Below, piece by piece: positions 37,131 through 45,956 of a stretch of 64,000 bases of DNA. Positions within the stretch are counted from its first letter, which is position 1. Every line of letters starts with the position of its first letter. The stretch comes from Trebonia sp963773105 (GTDB lineage Bacteria; Actinomycetota; Actinomycetes; Streptosporangiales; Streptosporangiaceae), in the NCBI GenBank assembly GCA_963773105.1, contig CAVZAA010000001.1, positions 434,001-498,000 of the forward strand, written 5' to 3'. Below the pieces are notes generated by a model that worked only from the letters and a program-made list of their open reading frames with translations, was not told where the DNA came from and did not search any database. The position numbers were made by a program, and so were the translations under genes.

Positions 37131-39566
37131 CTAACGCCACCAGGGGCGACTGCGGATCTCTCCCAGGTGCAGCGCGGGCTCGCTCACCGTCTGGGCGCTC
37201 TTGCTCAGGTGGTGCAGGTGCTCCTGGACCCAGAGCAGGTGCGGATGCGGAAGTTCCTGCGCGGGGGACAGGACGCTGGCCCCGCCGCTACCCTCGGTCA
37301 CGACGCCATGGTGGCCGTCGGCGCCTGCTGCGGTGCCCGCGGCCGCGCCGCCGGCGACCGCGGCGGCAGCGCCCGCGCTCCCGGTGCCCGCGCTCCCGGT
37401 GCCCGCGGCAGCCGCGGCCGGCTGTCTGGGCACGGCCGCCGCCAGGATCGAGGGTGCTGGAATCGTCGTCAGCCCGCCTGGTCCCGGACGGCTCACCTCA
37501 TCTGCCACCGCGTCGTAGAACCCGGCCAGGCCCTCAGCCGCGAGCTTGAGCCCGGTACAGGCGGGCGCGCCCGCGTACTCGGCCGAGCCCTCCAGCGGCA
37601 GGCAGGCGCTCCAGGAGCCGCTCTCCGGGTTGGGTCCGTGGCCGTTCGCCTCCACCGGAACGGCGGGCCGCAGCGTGGCCAGGCTGTGCGCGGTCAGCCG
37701 GAGCCGGGTGGATGCGTTCACCAGCGTCCACAGGTCTTCCTTGGTCAGCCGCTTGCTGCCCTGCTCGGTGAGGAACCCGCGCACCGCGTCGTCGAGCCTG
37801 ATCCCCGCGCTGGCGGCGGCGACCGAGGCGGCCGGCGGTATGACCACCTCGCTCAGCGCCCAGTCGACCGCCTCGGTCAGGAACGCGGCGCCGGACCTGA
37901 ACGCGTCGGCCAGGTCGGTGCTGACCACCGCCACCACGCCGCGCGGCCACAGCAGCACGCCGACCGCGAAGCTCACGCCGCACCCGATCGCCACGTCCTC
38001 CACCCGCAGCAGCCCGACCGTCCAGCCCACCGGATCGAGCAGGTTGAACAGCACCACGATCGTCACCGTGAACGCCGCCTGCCCGACCACGAACGGCGTC
38101 GTACCCGGCGCGTACGCGGCGACCAGCACCGCGACGGGGAACACCGCCCACAGCGCGTCGGGGTTGGTCCCGATCCCGACCAGCAGCGCCGCGCCGATCA
38201 CGAACCCGACCACGGTGCCCGCCAGGCCCCGCCACGCCGTCGACCCGGTCGCCGAGGCGCTGGTGCGGAGCACCGACAAAGTGCCGAGGACAACCCAGAA
38301 CGCGTGCTGAACCCCCGCCGCGTCAGCGATGGCGACCGCCGCCGCGAGCGCGATCGCCGCCCGCAGCGAGTTCAGAAACCAGACCGAGCGGACCGACACG
38401 TGCCTCCGCACCAGCCTGGCCGCCGTGGTGACCGAGGCGACCCCAGGCGTGCGCGCGATTGCGGCGGCGGCCCTGGCCGGGGCAGACGAGGGCGCGGCGC
38501 CCGGCGACTGGTACCAGTGCCGCCGCGCGGCCTCGATCGTCTCAGCAGAGGCGCGGTGGCTGACGATCAGCGCGTCGGCCGCGACCGAGCGGGCCACCAC
38601 CGAGAGCGCCTGCGCGTGCACCGCCTGCGCCGCCGCGACCCGTGCGTCCGGCTCGCCCGCGCGGCCCGACAGCTCGCTCAGGTGCTCGGCCGACGCTGCC
38701 CGGGCGTTCTCGAGCCCGTCGAAGTCCGGCTCCGCGACCTGACCGGTGAGCAGCGCCTGCGTGTCGCTGAAGAGGTCGGCCGAGCGCAGCAGCAGCGCCC
38801 GGTCTTGCGGGCAGCCGTTGGTCAGGTCGATGTGCCCGTCGAACGCCTCGGCGACCTGGGTCGAGCTCCATTCGAGGAGCTGCACCATGCTGCCGAGGGC
38901 CTGGTCGGAGGTGGCAAGCCCGGTTGGGCGGTACGGCGCGGCGGTGAACGCCGCCCGCAGCCGGTCCTTGGCCGCCATGATCGCATCGGGGCTGGTCACC
39001 TCGCCCGCCGCGGCCGCCCGCACCCGGCTCGCCAGTTGGCCCGACAGGTCGGCCACGGCGGCGCGCAGCCGGTTAGCCGGGGCCGGGGGCGACAGCAGCA
39101 GCACGGCGATGGTGCCGGCCGCGGACGCCAGCCACCAGCCTTCCAGCCGGCTGGGGAGATCGGCGGCGCCGCCGGCCGAGACGACCGGGAGCACGTAGGC
39201 GAACATGGCCGCGATGGTGCCCGACGCCGCGTTCGGGCCGGTGATCCCGGCGAAGAAGATCGTGAACGTGACCGGGACCGTGACCACCGCCGCGATCCAG
39301 GCCGTCCCGCTGACCAGCGTGCCGATGATCAGCGCCAGGCTTCCGACCAGGGCGAGGCCGATGTGCCCCGCCAGCTTGTCCTTCCTGGTCCCGGCGAAGT
39401 TGGCGACGACCAGCGTCGCGAACCCGCCGAAGGTGGCGAACAGCGTCATCTGCGGGTCGCCGATCACCTTCAGGCAGATCGCGAACAGCCCGGGGATGAC
39501 GATCGTCGCCCGCAGGGCGCGCAGTGCCGCCTGCCGAGTCCAGAGCGGCTTCCACCAAGGGCGCAT
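37131..39566 (-). CDS. FUSC-family (aromatic acid exporter-like) membrane protein
   Basis: This protein of about 811 residues has two groups of about six helices (residues 15-160 and about 395-530), separated by a helical soluble part, then a C-terminal Ala/Gly/Thr-rich low-complexity stretch near 750. Each helix group shows the FUSC pattern (MTLFATFGGFATLVVANFAG; FWVVLGTLSVLRTSASATGST, RGLAGTVVGFVIGAALL). Relatives include AaeB and YccS, which export aromatic acids or other small molecules. ATG 39566 is chosen; TTG 39575 is in frame. It follows a two-component system on the same strand with a 45-bp gap and is a likely member or target of that operon. Confidence 0.85.
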   Translation of the reverse strand: MRPWWKPLWTRQAALRALRATIVIPGLFAICLKVIGDPQMTLFATFGGFATLVVANFAGTRKDKLAGHIGLALVGSLALIIGTLVSGTAWIAAVVTVPVTFTIFFAGITGPNAASGTIAAMFAYVLPVVSAGGAADLPSRLEGWWLASAAGTIAVLLLSPPAPANRLRAAVADLSGQLASRVRAAAAGEVTSPDAIMAAKDRLRAAFTAAPYRPTGLATSDQALGSMVQLLEWSSTQVAEAFDGHIDLTNGCPQDRALLLRSADLFSDTQALLTGQVAEPDFDGLENARAASAEHLSELSGRAGEPDARVAAAQAVHAQALSVVARSVAADALIVSHRASAETIEAARRHWYQSPGAAPSSAPARAAAAIARTPGVASVTTAARLVRRHVSVRSVWFLNSLRAAIALAAAVAIADAAGVQHAFWVVLGTLSVLRTSASATGSTAWRGLAGTVVGFVIGAALLVGIGTNPDALWAVFPVAVLVAAYAPGTTPFVVGQAAFTVTIVVLFNLLDPVGWTVGLLRVEDVAIGCGVSFAVGVLLWPRGVVAVVSTDLADAFRSGAAFLTEAVDWALSEVVIPPAASVAAASAGIRLDDAVRGFLTEQGSKRLTKEDLWTLVNASTRLRLTAHSLATLRPAVPVEANGHGPNPESGSWSACLPLEGSAEYAGAPACTGLKLAAEGLAGFYDAVADEVSRPGPGGLTTIPAPSILAAAVPRQPAAAAAGTGSAGTGSAGAAAAVAGGAAAGTAAGADGHHGVVTEGSGGASVLSPAQELPHPHLLWVQEHLHHLSKSAQTVSEPALHLGEIRSRPWWR

Positions 39567-39610
39567 GGAGGTCAATCCTACGTACCTGGGGCAGGCCGGG
39601 ACCAGTGGGC

Positions 39611-41026
39611 CTAAGGGTCGGCCGGGCTCGGCAGCTCTACCTCGACCGTCAGGCCGCCGCCGGGGGTGTCGGCCAGCCTGATCGTCCCGCCGTTGGCCGT
39701 CACCAGCCGGTGCACGATGGCCAGGCCGAGCCCGGTCCCGTTCTGGCTGCCGGTGGTGTACCGCAGGAACGCGCGTGATCGCTCTTGCGCGGTCATCCCC
39801 GGGCCGTCATCGGCCACGGTCAGCAGCGTTCCGGTCTCGGTCGCGGTGGCCGAGATGCGGATGGAGCCGCCGGACCCGTCCGCGCCCTGCCCCGCGATCG
39901 CGTCGATCGCGTTGTCGATCAGGTTGTCGAGGATCTGCTCCAGATGGCCGGCGCCGAGCGCGACCATGGGCCGGGCGACCGCGGCGTCCTTGCCCGGTCC
40001 GGCGCTCACCTCGGCGATCAGCTTGACGTCGTGGCCGTCGGCGACCGGCTGCCACGCCGCGACCCGCTCGGCGACCGCCTCGAGCACGTCGATGGTCTCC
40101 AGCTGCTCGGTCATGGCCTCCGCCCTGGCGGTGGCGAGCAGCCCGTCGACCAGCCGCGACAGCCGGGCGATCTCCTCCTGCGCGCCCGCCAGCTCCGCCG
40201 CCGTGGACGGGGGAACGTCGGTTGCGAGCAGATCGAGGCGGAGCCGGAGCGCGGTAAGCGGGGTGCGGAGCTGGTGCGAGGCGTCGGCCAGCATCGCCCG
40301 GTGCCCGTGCACCAGGGCCTCAAGCCGTCCCGCCATCATGTTGAAGGTGGCGGCCATCCGGCGCAGCTCCGGTGGCCCGTAGCCGGTCCGCGCGCGGACG
40401 GTGAGGTCGCCGTCGGCGATCTTGCCCGCGGCCGCGTCGAGCCGCGCGAGCGGCCTGCTGACCCAGCGGGCGAGGTAGATGGCGACCAGCACCGCGGCGG
40501 CCAGCGCGACGCCGGCCAGCACGATCAGGTAGAGCCAGAGGTTGGCGATGTTCTGGTTGAGCGGGCCGGTGGGCCGCACCAGGAGCACGGTCCCGAGCTG
40601 GGTGGTGGAGAGCTTCTCGGTGCCGTAGACCGGCTCCACCGCGATGGCCGCGTTCTTGGTCAGCTGGGTGGTGGGGCTCTGCCCCCCGGCCGCATCGGTC
40701 ACGAGCTTGTGCCAGTCGCGCGGCGGCGCGCCATGGGAGAGCGCGGGCACGATCCGGTTGTCCCGGTTCACGACCAGTACCTGGTCGCCGTTGCGCTCGG
40801 CGTCCCGCATCGCCTCGGACAGCGCCGCGAACTCGGCGTGGTCCTCGTGCCCCTGCCCCCTGAGCGTTCCCCGGGCGAGCAGGGCGATCGAGCTGGCGGT
40901 CCCGGCGGTGTCCTGAACGAACGCGTCCCGCTCGTGGGCGATGGCCCCGAGGGCGAGCGGGACCACCGCCGCGATCAGGACCGCGGCGGTCAGCATCACC
41001 AGCGCCAGCGCGATCCGCCTGGTCAC
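39611..41026 (-). CDS. Two-component sensor histidine kinase
   Basis: This 471-residue kinase has helix 1 (IALALVMLTAAVLIAAVVPLAL), an extracytoplasmic sensor of about 130 residues, helix 2 (LWLYLIVLAGVALAAAVLVAIYLA), a HAMP domain, the H-box DASHQLRTPLTALRL, an N-box DNLIDNAIDAI and G-boxes DDGPGMT and GTGLGLAIV. It autophosphorylates on the H-box His and passes phosphate to the response regulator encoded 42 bp upstream. GTG 41026 opens the frame. The signal is unknown; the FUSC exporter downstream hints at an envelope or small-molecule stress. Confidence 0.93.
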   Translation of the reverse strand: MTRRIALALVMLTAAVLIAAVVPLALGAIAHERDAFVQDTAGTASSIALLARGTLRGQGHEDHAEFAALSEAMRDAERNGDQVLVVNRDNRIVPALSHGAPPRDWHKLVTDAAGGQSPTTQLTKNAAIAVEPVYGTEKLSTTQLGTVLLVRPTGPLNQNIANLWLYLIVLAGVALAAAVLVAIYLARWVSRPLARLDAAAGKIADGDLTVRARTGYGPPELRRMAATFNMMAGRLEALVHGHRAMLADASHQLRTPLTALRLRLDLLATDVPPSTAAELAGAQEEIARLSRLVDGLLATARAEAMTEQLETIDVLEAVAERVAAWQPVADGHDVKLIAEVSAGPGKDAAVARPMVALGAGHLEQILDNLIDNAIDAIAGQGADGSGGSIRISATATETGTLLTVADDGPGMTAQERSRAFLRYTTGSQNGTGLGLAIVHRLVTANGGTIRLADTPGGGLTVEVELPSPADP

Positions 41027-41068
41027 GGCACCGCCCGCCCGGTCACGCGCTCGCCCCGGCCCGGTCGG

Positions 41069-41788
41069 TCACGCTTGCGATCCTCCGGCCACCGTGTCCG
41101 CGGCGGGCAGGGGCTCCCGGTCCGCCAGCCGGAAGCCGTGGCCGTAGACGGTCTCGATCAGCGCGGGGTCGCCGAGCTTGCGCCGCAGCGCCGCCAGGTG
41201 CACGTCGAGCACCTTGGTGGGCCCGTACCAGTGCTCGTCCCAGGCCCGCTCGACGATCTCCTGCCTGCTGATCAGCCGGCCAGGGTCGGTGATCAGGCAC
41301 TCCAGGATCGCGAACTCCTTCGGGGTCAGCGCCACGTCGTTGCCCGACATCGTCACCCGGCGGGTCCGCAGGTCGACGGTCAGCGTCCCGTGCCTGAGTA
41401 CCTCGCCCCCGGACGCGCCCGGGCGCTGCCCGCGCCGCAGCACCGCCCTGATCCGCGCCAGCAACTCGGCCAGCCCGAAGGGCTTGACCAGGTAGTCGTC
41501 GGCGCCCTCGTCGAGCGCGAGTACCCGGTCGGCCTCCTCGCCGCGGGCGGTGACGACGATGATCGCGGTGTCGGAGTCCGCCCGGAGGCGCCGGCAGACG
41601 TCGATGCCGTCCAGGTCGGGCAGCCCCAGGTCGAGCAGCACGACGTCAGAGGGCGGCCGTCGGAGTGCCTCGGCGCCCATGGCGACGCTGTCGGCGGTGT
41701 ACCCGGCCCGCTCGAGGCCGCGGACCAGTTGCGTTGCGATGCCCGGGTCGTCTTCAACCACGAGCACGGATACCTGCGGAGAGCTCAC
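41069..41788 (-). CDS. OmpR/PhoB-family response regulator
   Basis: This 239-residue protein has a receiver domain (VLVVEDDPG, phospho-acceptor Asp in VVLLDLGLPDLDG, VVTARG, Lys in DDYLVKPF) and an OmpR winged helix (LTPKEFAILECLI, TKVLDVHLAALRRKLGD, ETVYGHGFRL). It is the cognate partner of the kinase that follows. GTG 41788 is chosen because TACGGT lies 6 nt upstream, as in other apparently leaderless genes of the window; the frame is open further up to 41884 but without conserved sequence. Confidence 0.93.
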   Translation of the reverse strand: MSSPQVSVLVVEDDPGIATQLVRGLERAGYTADSVAMGAEALRRPPSDVVLLDLGLPDLDGIDVCRRLRADSDTAIIVVTARGEEADRVLALDEGADDYLVKPFGLAELLARIRAVLRRGQRPGASGGEVLRHGTLTVDLRTRRVTMSGNDVALTPKEFAILECLITDPGRLISRQEIVERAWDEHWYGPTKVLDVHLAALRRKLGDPALIETVYGHGFRLADREPLPAADTVAGGSQA

Positions 41789-41794
41789 GCATAT

Positions 41795-41800
41795 ACCGTA
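41795..41800 (-). promoter_or_regulatory. Probable -10 (TACGGT) for the leaderless response regulator operon
   Basis: On the minus strand TACGGT is followed by ATATGC and then GTG 41788. No Shine-Dalgarno sequence is present. Confidence 0.55.
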
Positions 41801-41887
41801 GGTCGCCAACCGCGCCAGACCTAAATCGGGGACTATTCTTAGTAATTTGTGAAGAATGCCCTGCCCTCCCAAAGCCACGCTCAACCT

Positions 41888-41933
41888 AATCCATGGCGTT
41901 TCCGGGGTCAGAGCGCCGGAAACGCCATGGATT
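41888..41933 (-). terminator. Perfect 18-bp hairpin after the alcohol dehydrogenase gene
   Basis: AATCCATGGCGTTTCCGG (41888-41905) pairs perfectly with 41916-41933 around a 10-nt loop. It starts 15 bp after the dehydrogenase stop and isolates that operon from the response regulator promoter. No U tract is seen, which is usual for actinomycete terminators. Confidence 0.85.
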
Positions 41934-41948
41934 TCGGCTTAACGATCT

Positions 41949-43058
41949 TCAGTCGGGCATCCGCAGGACCGGCTTGATGACGTCGCCCGCGTGCGACGCC
42001 TCGAACGCGTCGTTGACCCGCTCCAGCGGGAACGTCTCGATCAGCCGGTGGTAGGGGAACCGGCCCTGCTTGTTCAGCGCGATCAGGGCGTTGATCAGCG
42101 ACGCCGACCGACCTTCGCCGCCGAGGGTGCCGATCACCCGCTTGCCCCAGAGGGTGGACATGTGATCGAGGGAGAACGACGCCCCGGCGGGCGCGCCGCC
42201 GATCAGCGTGACGGTGCCGCGCATGCCGACCGAGTCGGCCGCCTGCCGCAGCACCGAGACGTTGCCGGTGCAGTCCAGGCTGAAGTCGGCGGGCCCGCCG
42301 CAGATCTCGTGCACCGTCGCCACCGGGTCGACCCCGGGCACGGACACGTCGATCGTCTCGGTCGCGCCAAGCTCGCGCGCCAGCGCGAGCCGGGACGCCA
42401 GCCGGTCGACCGCGATGATCGACGTCGCCGCGGTCAGCCGGGCGGCCATCACCGCGGACAGGCCGACGGCCCCGGACCCGTAGATGACAACGGATGACCC
42501 CGCCCCGGGCCGCAGCGCGTTCAGCACCGCGCCCGCCCCGGTCGAGATCCCGCACGCGAGCGGCCCGAGCAGCGCCACGTCCGCGTCCGGGTCGACCGCC
42601 ACCAGGGCGTTGGCCGCGCAGATGGAATAGGAGGCGAACGAGGACTGGCCGAAGAAATGGCTGTGCAGCGGCGACCCGTCCAGCCGCCGCAGCAACGTGG
42701 TCCCGTCCGCCCGCCCGCCGCGGAGCACCAGCGGCCCCAATTCCAGGCAGTACCGAGGCTGCCCCTCCAGGCAGTTACGGCACGTCCCGCACCACGGCCA
42801 GCCGATCACCACCTGGTCCCCGACGGCCACATTAGTCACTCCGGACCCGACGGCGGCGACGATCCCGGCGCCCTCGTGGCCCAGCACACCAGGCGCCGGG
42901 AACGGCATGTCGCCGTCGCGCGCGATCGCGTCGGTATGGCAGACCCCGGACGCCACGATCTTGACAAGCGCCTCGCCCGGCCCGGGCGAGCCAACCTCCA
43001 CCTCGGTCACGCTCAACGGGGTGAACAGCTTCTCGAAAACGGCCGCGGTAGCGCGCAT
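41949..43058 (-). CDS. Zn-dependent alcohol dehydrogenase (aryl/allyl alcohol type)
   Basis: This 369-residue medium-chain dehydrogenase/reductase has catalytic zinc ligands in SGVCHTD, LGHEGAG and the later Cys region, and the structural zinc lobe CGTCRNCLEGQPRYC with four Cys. The NAD site is VVIYGSGAVGLSAVMAA. The FFGQSSFASYSI and GPLACGISTGAGAVLN blocks match the benzyl/geraniol alcohol dehydrogenase group. It likely oxidises an alcohol in the same pathway as the upstream esterase and BVMO. ATG 43058 is chosen; GTG 43064 is in frame. The frame is open through the upstream esterase gene only because that gene has a frameshift. Confidence 0.9.
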   Translation of the reverse strand: MRATAAVFEKLFTPLSVTEVEVGSPGPGEALVKIVASGVCHTDAIARDGDMPFPAPGVLGHEGAGIVAAVGSGVTNVAVGDQVVIGWPWCGTCRNCLEGQPRYCLELGPLVLRGGRADGTTLLRRLDGSPLHSHFFGQSSFASYSICAANALVAVDPDADVALLGPLACGISTGAGAVLNALRPGAGSSVVIYGSGAVGLSAVMAARLTAATSIIAVDRLASRLALARELGATETIDVSVPGVDPVATVHEICGGPADFSLDCTGNVSVLRQAADSVGMRGTVTLIGGAPAGASFSLDHMSTLWGKRVIGTLGGEGRSASLINALIALNKQGRFPYHRLIETFPLERVNDAFEASHAGDVIKPVLRMPD

Positions 43059-43093
43059 CGTCACCAGATCCCTAGCTCTCGGGGGGCTGAAAT

Positions 43094-44057
43094 TCACTCC
43101 TCGGCGGGCGCCGACGCGGCCGACGCGGCGGCGACGGCCGCCCGGATGGCCTGGCCGGCGTCGTTCACCGCCCGGTCGGCGTCGTCGAGCAAGTTCACGA
43201 ACGTGAAGAACCCGTGGATCTGCGACCCGAAGTGCCGGTGCTCCACCGGTACCCGCGCCGCCCGCAGCCGCTCCGCGCAGTCGAACCCCTCGTCCCGCAG
43301 CGGGTCGTGCTCGGCCGTGATCACGTACGCGGGCGGCAGGCCGGCCAGGTCGGGGGCGCGCAGCGGCGACGCGTAGGGGTTGACCCGCACGGCCGGGTCG
43401 GGCGCGTAATGATCCCAGAACCAGAACCATGTCGCCCCGGTTCACGATGAATTCGTCGCCGTCGTACTCGTGGTAGGACTTGCGGTCCAGGTCGCAGTCG
43501 GCCACCGGGTACACCAGCAGCTGCATGGCCACCGGCGGGCCGCCCGCGTCCCGCGCCCGCAGAGCGGTGACCAGGGCGAGATTGCCGCCCGCGCTGTCGC
43601 CGGCGACCACGATCGGGCGCCCGGCCGCCAGGCCGCCGGGTGAGCCGATCCAGACCAGGGCGTCGAACGCGTCGTCGGTCGCGGCCGGGAAGACGTGCTC
43701 GGGCGCCAGCCGGTAGTCCACGCTGACCACGTCGCAGCCGGAGGCGACGGCCAGCAGTCGGCAGGCCGCGTCCCAGCTGTCGAGCGAGCCGACCACCCAG
43801 CCGCCACCGTGGTAGTACACGACCACGCCGGGCGCGTCGGCCGACGGCGAGTAGACCCGGGCGGGCATCCCGCCGGCCTGGGAGGGAATCGTGATATCCC
43901 GCACCGACGCCACGGCCGGCCCCGCCCCGATGATCTGGCCGTTCGCCTCGACCACCGCCCGCCCCTGGTCGGGCGACAGCTCCCACAGCGGCGGCACGCC
44001 GGCCGCGGCCTTCCCTTCGAGGATCTGCCGTGCCTGGGGATGCACTGACTGGCCCAC
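43094..44057 (-). pseudogene. Alpha/beta hydrolase, HSL/acetyl-esterase family, reconstructed across a frameshift
   Basis: GTG 44057 has AGGAGGTAG just upstream. The N-terminal part shows the oxyanion motif YYHGGGWVVGS, DYRLAPEHVFPAA and nucleophile VAGDSAGGNLAL (Ser). After FIVNRGDMV the frame is lost; the continuation WFWDHYAPDP...RVNPYASPLRAPDLAGLPPAYV with catalytic Asp (AEHDPLRDEG) and His (HFGSQIHGFF) is in another frame, ending at 43094. One extra base in the repeat TTCTGGTTCTGG (about 43421-43427) explains it. Placed between a BVMO and an alcohol dehydrogenase, it probably hydrolyses the ester or lactone that the BVMO makes. Confidence 0.82.
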
Positions 44058-44107
44058 CGCTACCTCCTAGAACTGACAATCGCCATTGAAGTCAGGGAGC
44101 ACTTGAA

Positions 44108-45706
44108 TCAAGGGGCGCCCAGCGCGAACCCCTCATAGCCGGCCGCGGCCACCTGGTCGCACTTCTCGCCGTACGGTCCGACGCCGCCGACGTAGGTGGT
44201 GAACACCCGGGGCTTGCCGGGGATGTTGGCCCCGATGTACCAGGAGTCCGCCTTCGGGAACAGGGTCGAGTACGCCACCTCGGTCACGTGCGCCATCCAC
44301 GCGTCCTCGGCGTCCGCCGTCGCCTCCGCCGTCGCGTACCCGTGCCCGTCGAGGTACCCGATGCAGTCCCTGATCCACTCCACGTGCTGCTCGATCGACA
44401 GCGCCATGTTGCTGAGCACCGACGGCGAACCCGGGCCGGTCACGATGAACATGTTCGGGAACCCGGGCGTGGCGATCCCCAGGTAGGCGCGCGGCCCGGC
44501 CGCCCACCGGTCGGCCAGCGCGACCCCGGAGGCGCCCCGCACGTCGATCTGCCGCAGCGCGCCGGAGATCGCGTCGAAGCCGGTCGCGAACACGATCGCG
44601 TCGAGCTCGTAGAACGCGTCCGTGGTCGCCAGCCCGTCCGGGCAGGCCGACGTGAGCGGCGTCGAGCGGAGGTCCACCAGCGTCACATTGGGCCGGTTGT
44701 ACATCGCGTAGTAGTCATCGCTCTGGCACAGCCGCTTCGATCCGACCGGGAAGGTCCGCGGGCAGAGCAGTTCCGCGACCGCCGGGTCGGCGACCGTCTC
44801 CCTGATCCGGTCCCGCATGAACTCGGCGATGACGTCGTTGGCGGCCTGGTCCACCAGCAGGTCGGTATACGCGCCGAGGAACGGCATCCCGCCCCCCGCC
44901 CGCCAGCGCTCGCTGAACGTCCGCTGCACATCCTCCCGCGGCTCGGCCAGCACCGGCCGCCCGGTCCCGGTAATCGGCACACCGAGGAACGACTCCCGCG
45001 CCTCCTTGCGGTACTCGCGGTAACGCGACTTGAACTCGCGCTCCGCCTCGGGCTCCCAGGGCCGGTTCCGGTTCGGCACCGCGTAGTTCGGCGTCCGCTG
45101 GAACACGTACAACTCAGACGCAACGGCCGCGATCTCCGGCGCGATCTGAATCCCGGTCGATCCGGTGCCAACCAGCCCGATCCGCTTCCCGGTGAAGTCG
45201 ACGCCGTCGGCGGGCCACCGCGCGGTGTGGTACCAGGACCCCTCGAACGTGTCCAGACCGGGCAGCGAGGGCACCTGGTAAGCGGACAGGCACCCGACCG
45301 CGGATACGAAGAACCGCGCGGTCACCACCGCCCCGTCGTCCGTCGTCACCTCCCACTCGGCCGCGTCGTCGTCCCAGCGGGCCGCGGTCACCCGGGTGTC
45401 GAGCTGAATATGGGGCCACAGCTCGAACCGGTCGGCCACGTGGCTCAGGTAGCGCAGGATCTCGGGCTGGGCCGGGTAACGCTCGCTCCACGACCATTCC
45501 TGCTCGAGCTCGGGGGAGAAGGAGAACGAGTAATCCTTGGACTCCACGTCGCACCGCGCGCCCGGGTAGCTGTTCCAGAACCAGGTTCCGCCGATCCCGC
45601 CGCCGGCCTCGAAGGCCCGCACCGTCAGCCCCGAGGAGCGCAGCGCGTGCACCGCGTAGATCCCCGCGAACCCGGCCCCCACCACAACCACATCCAGGTC
45701 CGCCAC
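44108..45706 (-). CDS. Baeyer-Villiger monooxygenase (flavin-containing, NADPH-dependent)
   Basis: This 532-residue enzyme inserts oxygen next to a ketone to give an ester or lactone. It has the FAD site VVVGAGFAGIYA, GGTWFWNSYPGARCDVES, the BVMO fingerprint FEGSWYHTARWP, the NADPH site GLVGTGSTGIQIAPEIA and FATGFDA. The length and YPGARCD block fit the cyclohexanone/phenylacetone group. GTG 45706 has AAGGAGGAAT 6 nt upstream. It is first in a three-gene operon (BVMO, esterase, alcohol dehydrogenase) that could turn a cyclic or linear ketone into hydroxy acid and aldehyde; the natural substrate is unknown. Confidence 0.93.
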   Translation of the reverse strand: MADLDVVVVGAGFAGIYAVHALRSSGLTVRAFEAGGGIGGTWFWNSYPGARCDVESKDYSFSFSPELEQEWSWSERYPAQPEILRYLSHVADRFELWPHIQLDTRVTAARWDDDAAEWEVTTDDGAVVTARFFVSAVGCLSAYQVPSLPGLDTFEGSWYHTARWPADGVDFTGKRIGLVGTGSTGIQIAPEIAAVASELYVFQRTPNYAVPNRNRPWEPEAEREFKSRYREYRKEARESFLGVPITGTGRPVLAEPREDVQRTFSERWRAGGGMPFLGAYTDLLVDQAANDVIAEFMRDRIRETVADPAVAELLCPRTFPVGSKRLCQSDDYYAMYNRPNVTLVDLRSTPLTSACPDGLATTDAFYELDAIVFATGFDAISGALRQIDVRGASGVALADRWAAGPRAYLGIATPGFPNMFIVTGPGSPSVLSNMALSIEQHVEWIRDCIGYLDGHGYATAEATADAEDAWMAHVTEVAYSTLFPKADSWYIGANIPGKPRVFTTYVGGVGPYGEKCDQVAAAGYEGFALGAP

Positions 45707-45735
45707 CGGTATTCCTCCTTCGGAACTTCCATCCG

Positions 45736-45765
45736 ACGTTAAGAGAAGAGAAATCCCCCGGTCAA
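45736..45765 (-). promoter_or_regulatory. Housekeeping-type promoter of the BVMO operon
   Basis: On the minus strand TTGACC (45760-45765) and TAACGT (45736-45741) are 18 bp apart, close to the actinomycete sigma-70 consensus and about 30 bp before the BVMO start. A perfect GCCTAGGC palindrome at 45768-45775 touches the -35 and could be an operator. Confidence 0.6.
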
Positions 45766-45824
45766 TGGCCTAGGCGCAACCAACCTGCAGACCGTCCTTT
45801 GGTCTAAAGGCCAAAAGCGCTCAT

Positions 45825-45836
45825 CCCGAACGGACC
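45825..45836 (-). repeat. Interspersed repeat copy E (reverse orientation, GGTCCGTTCGGG)
   Basis: On the minus strand the core is followed after 8 nt by TTTTGG, as in the other copies. It lies between the divergent BVMO and GNAT genes. A small stem (CCTTT-GGTCT-AAAGG) lies beside it at about 45796-45810. Confidence 0.6.
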
Positions 45837-45944
45837 GTGACCGTCTCTGTGCTTGTTCCGGCGTCTCTGGTCGCGTGGGGTCGCCGGGGTCGCGGTGCAT
45901 CCCACGCCCCCCGCTCCTCCGGCCCCTGAGGGCAGCTGGCTCGG

Positions 45945-45950
45945 TAGGGT
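45945..45950 (+). promoter_or_regulatory. Probable -10 (TAGGGT) for the leaderless GNAT gene
   Basis: TAGGGT is followed by exactly 6 nt and GTG 45957. No Shine-Dalgarno sequence is present. Confidence 0.55.
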
Positions 45951-45956
45951 TTGGGC

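Noticed and set aside
37005..39614. Plus-strand open frame of 869 codons
   Set aside because: It is antisense to the FUSC gene, with Arg/Gly/Pro/Asp-rich composition typical of shadow frames in GC-rich DNA and no recognisable domain.
41949..44057. Open frame of 702 codons suggesting an esterase-dehydrogenase fusion protein
   Set aside because: The middle part (after GDMV) is Arg/Gly noise, the true esterase C-terminus is in another frame, and the dehydrogenase has a natural start at 43058.
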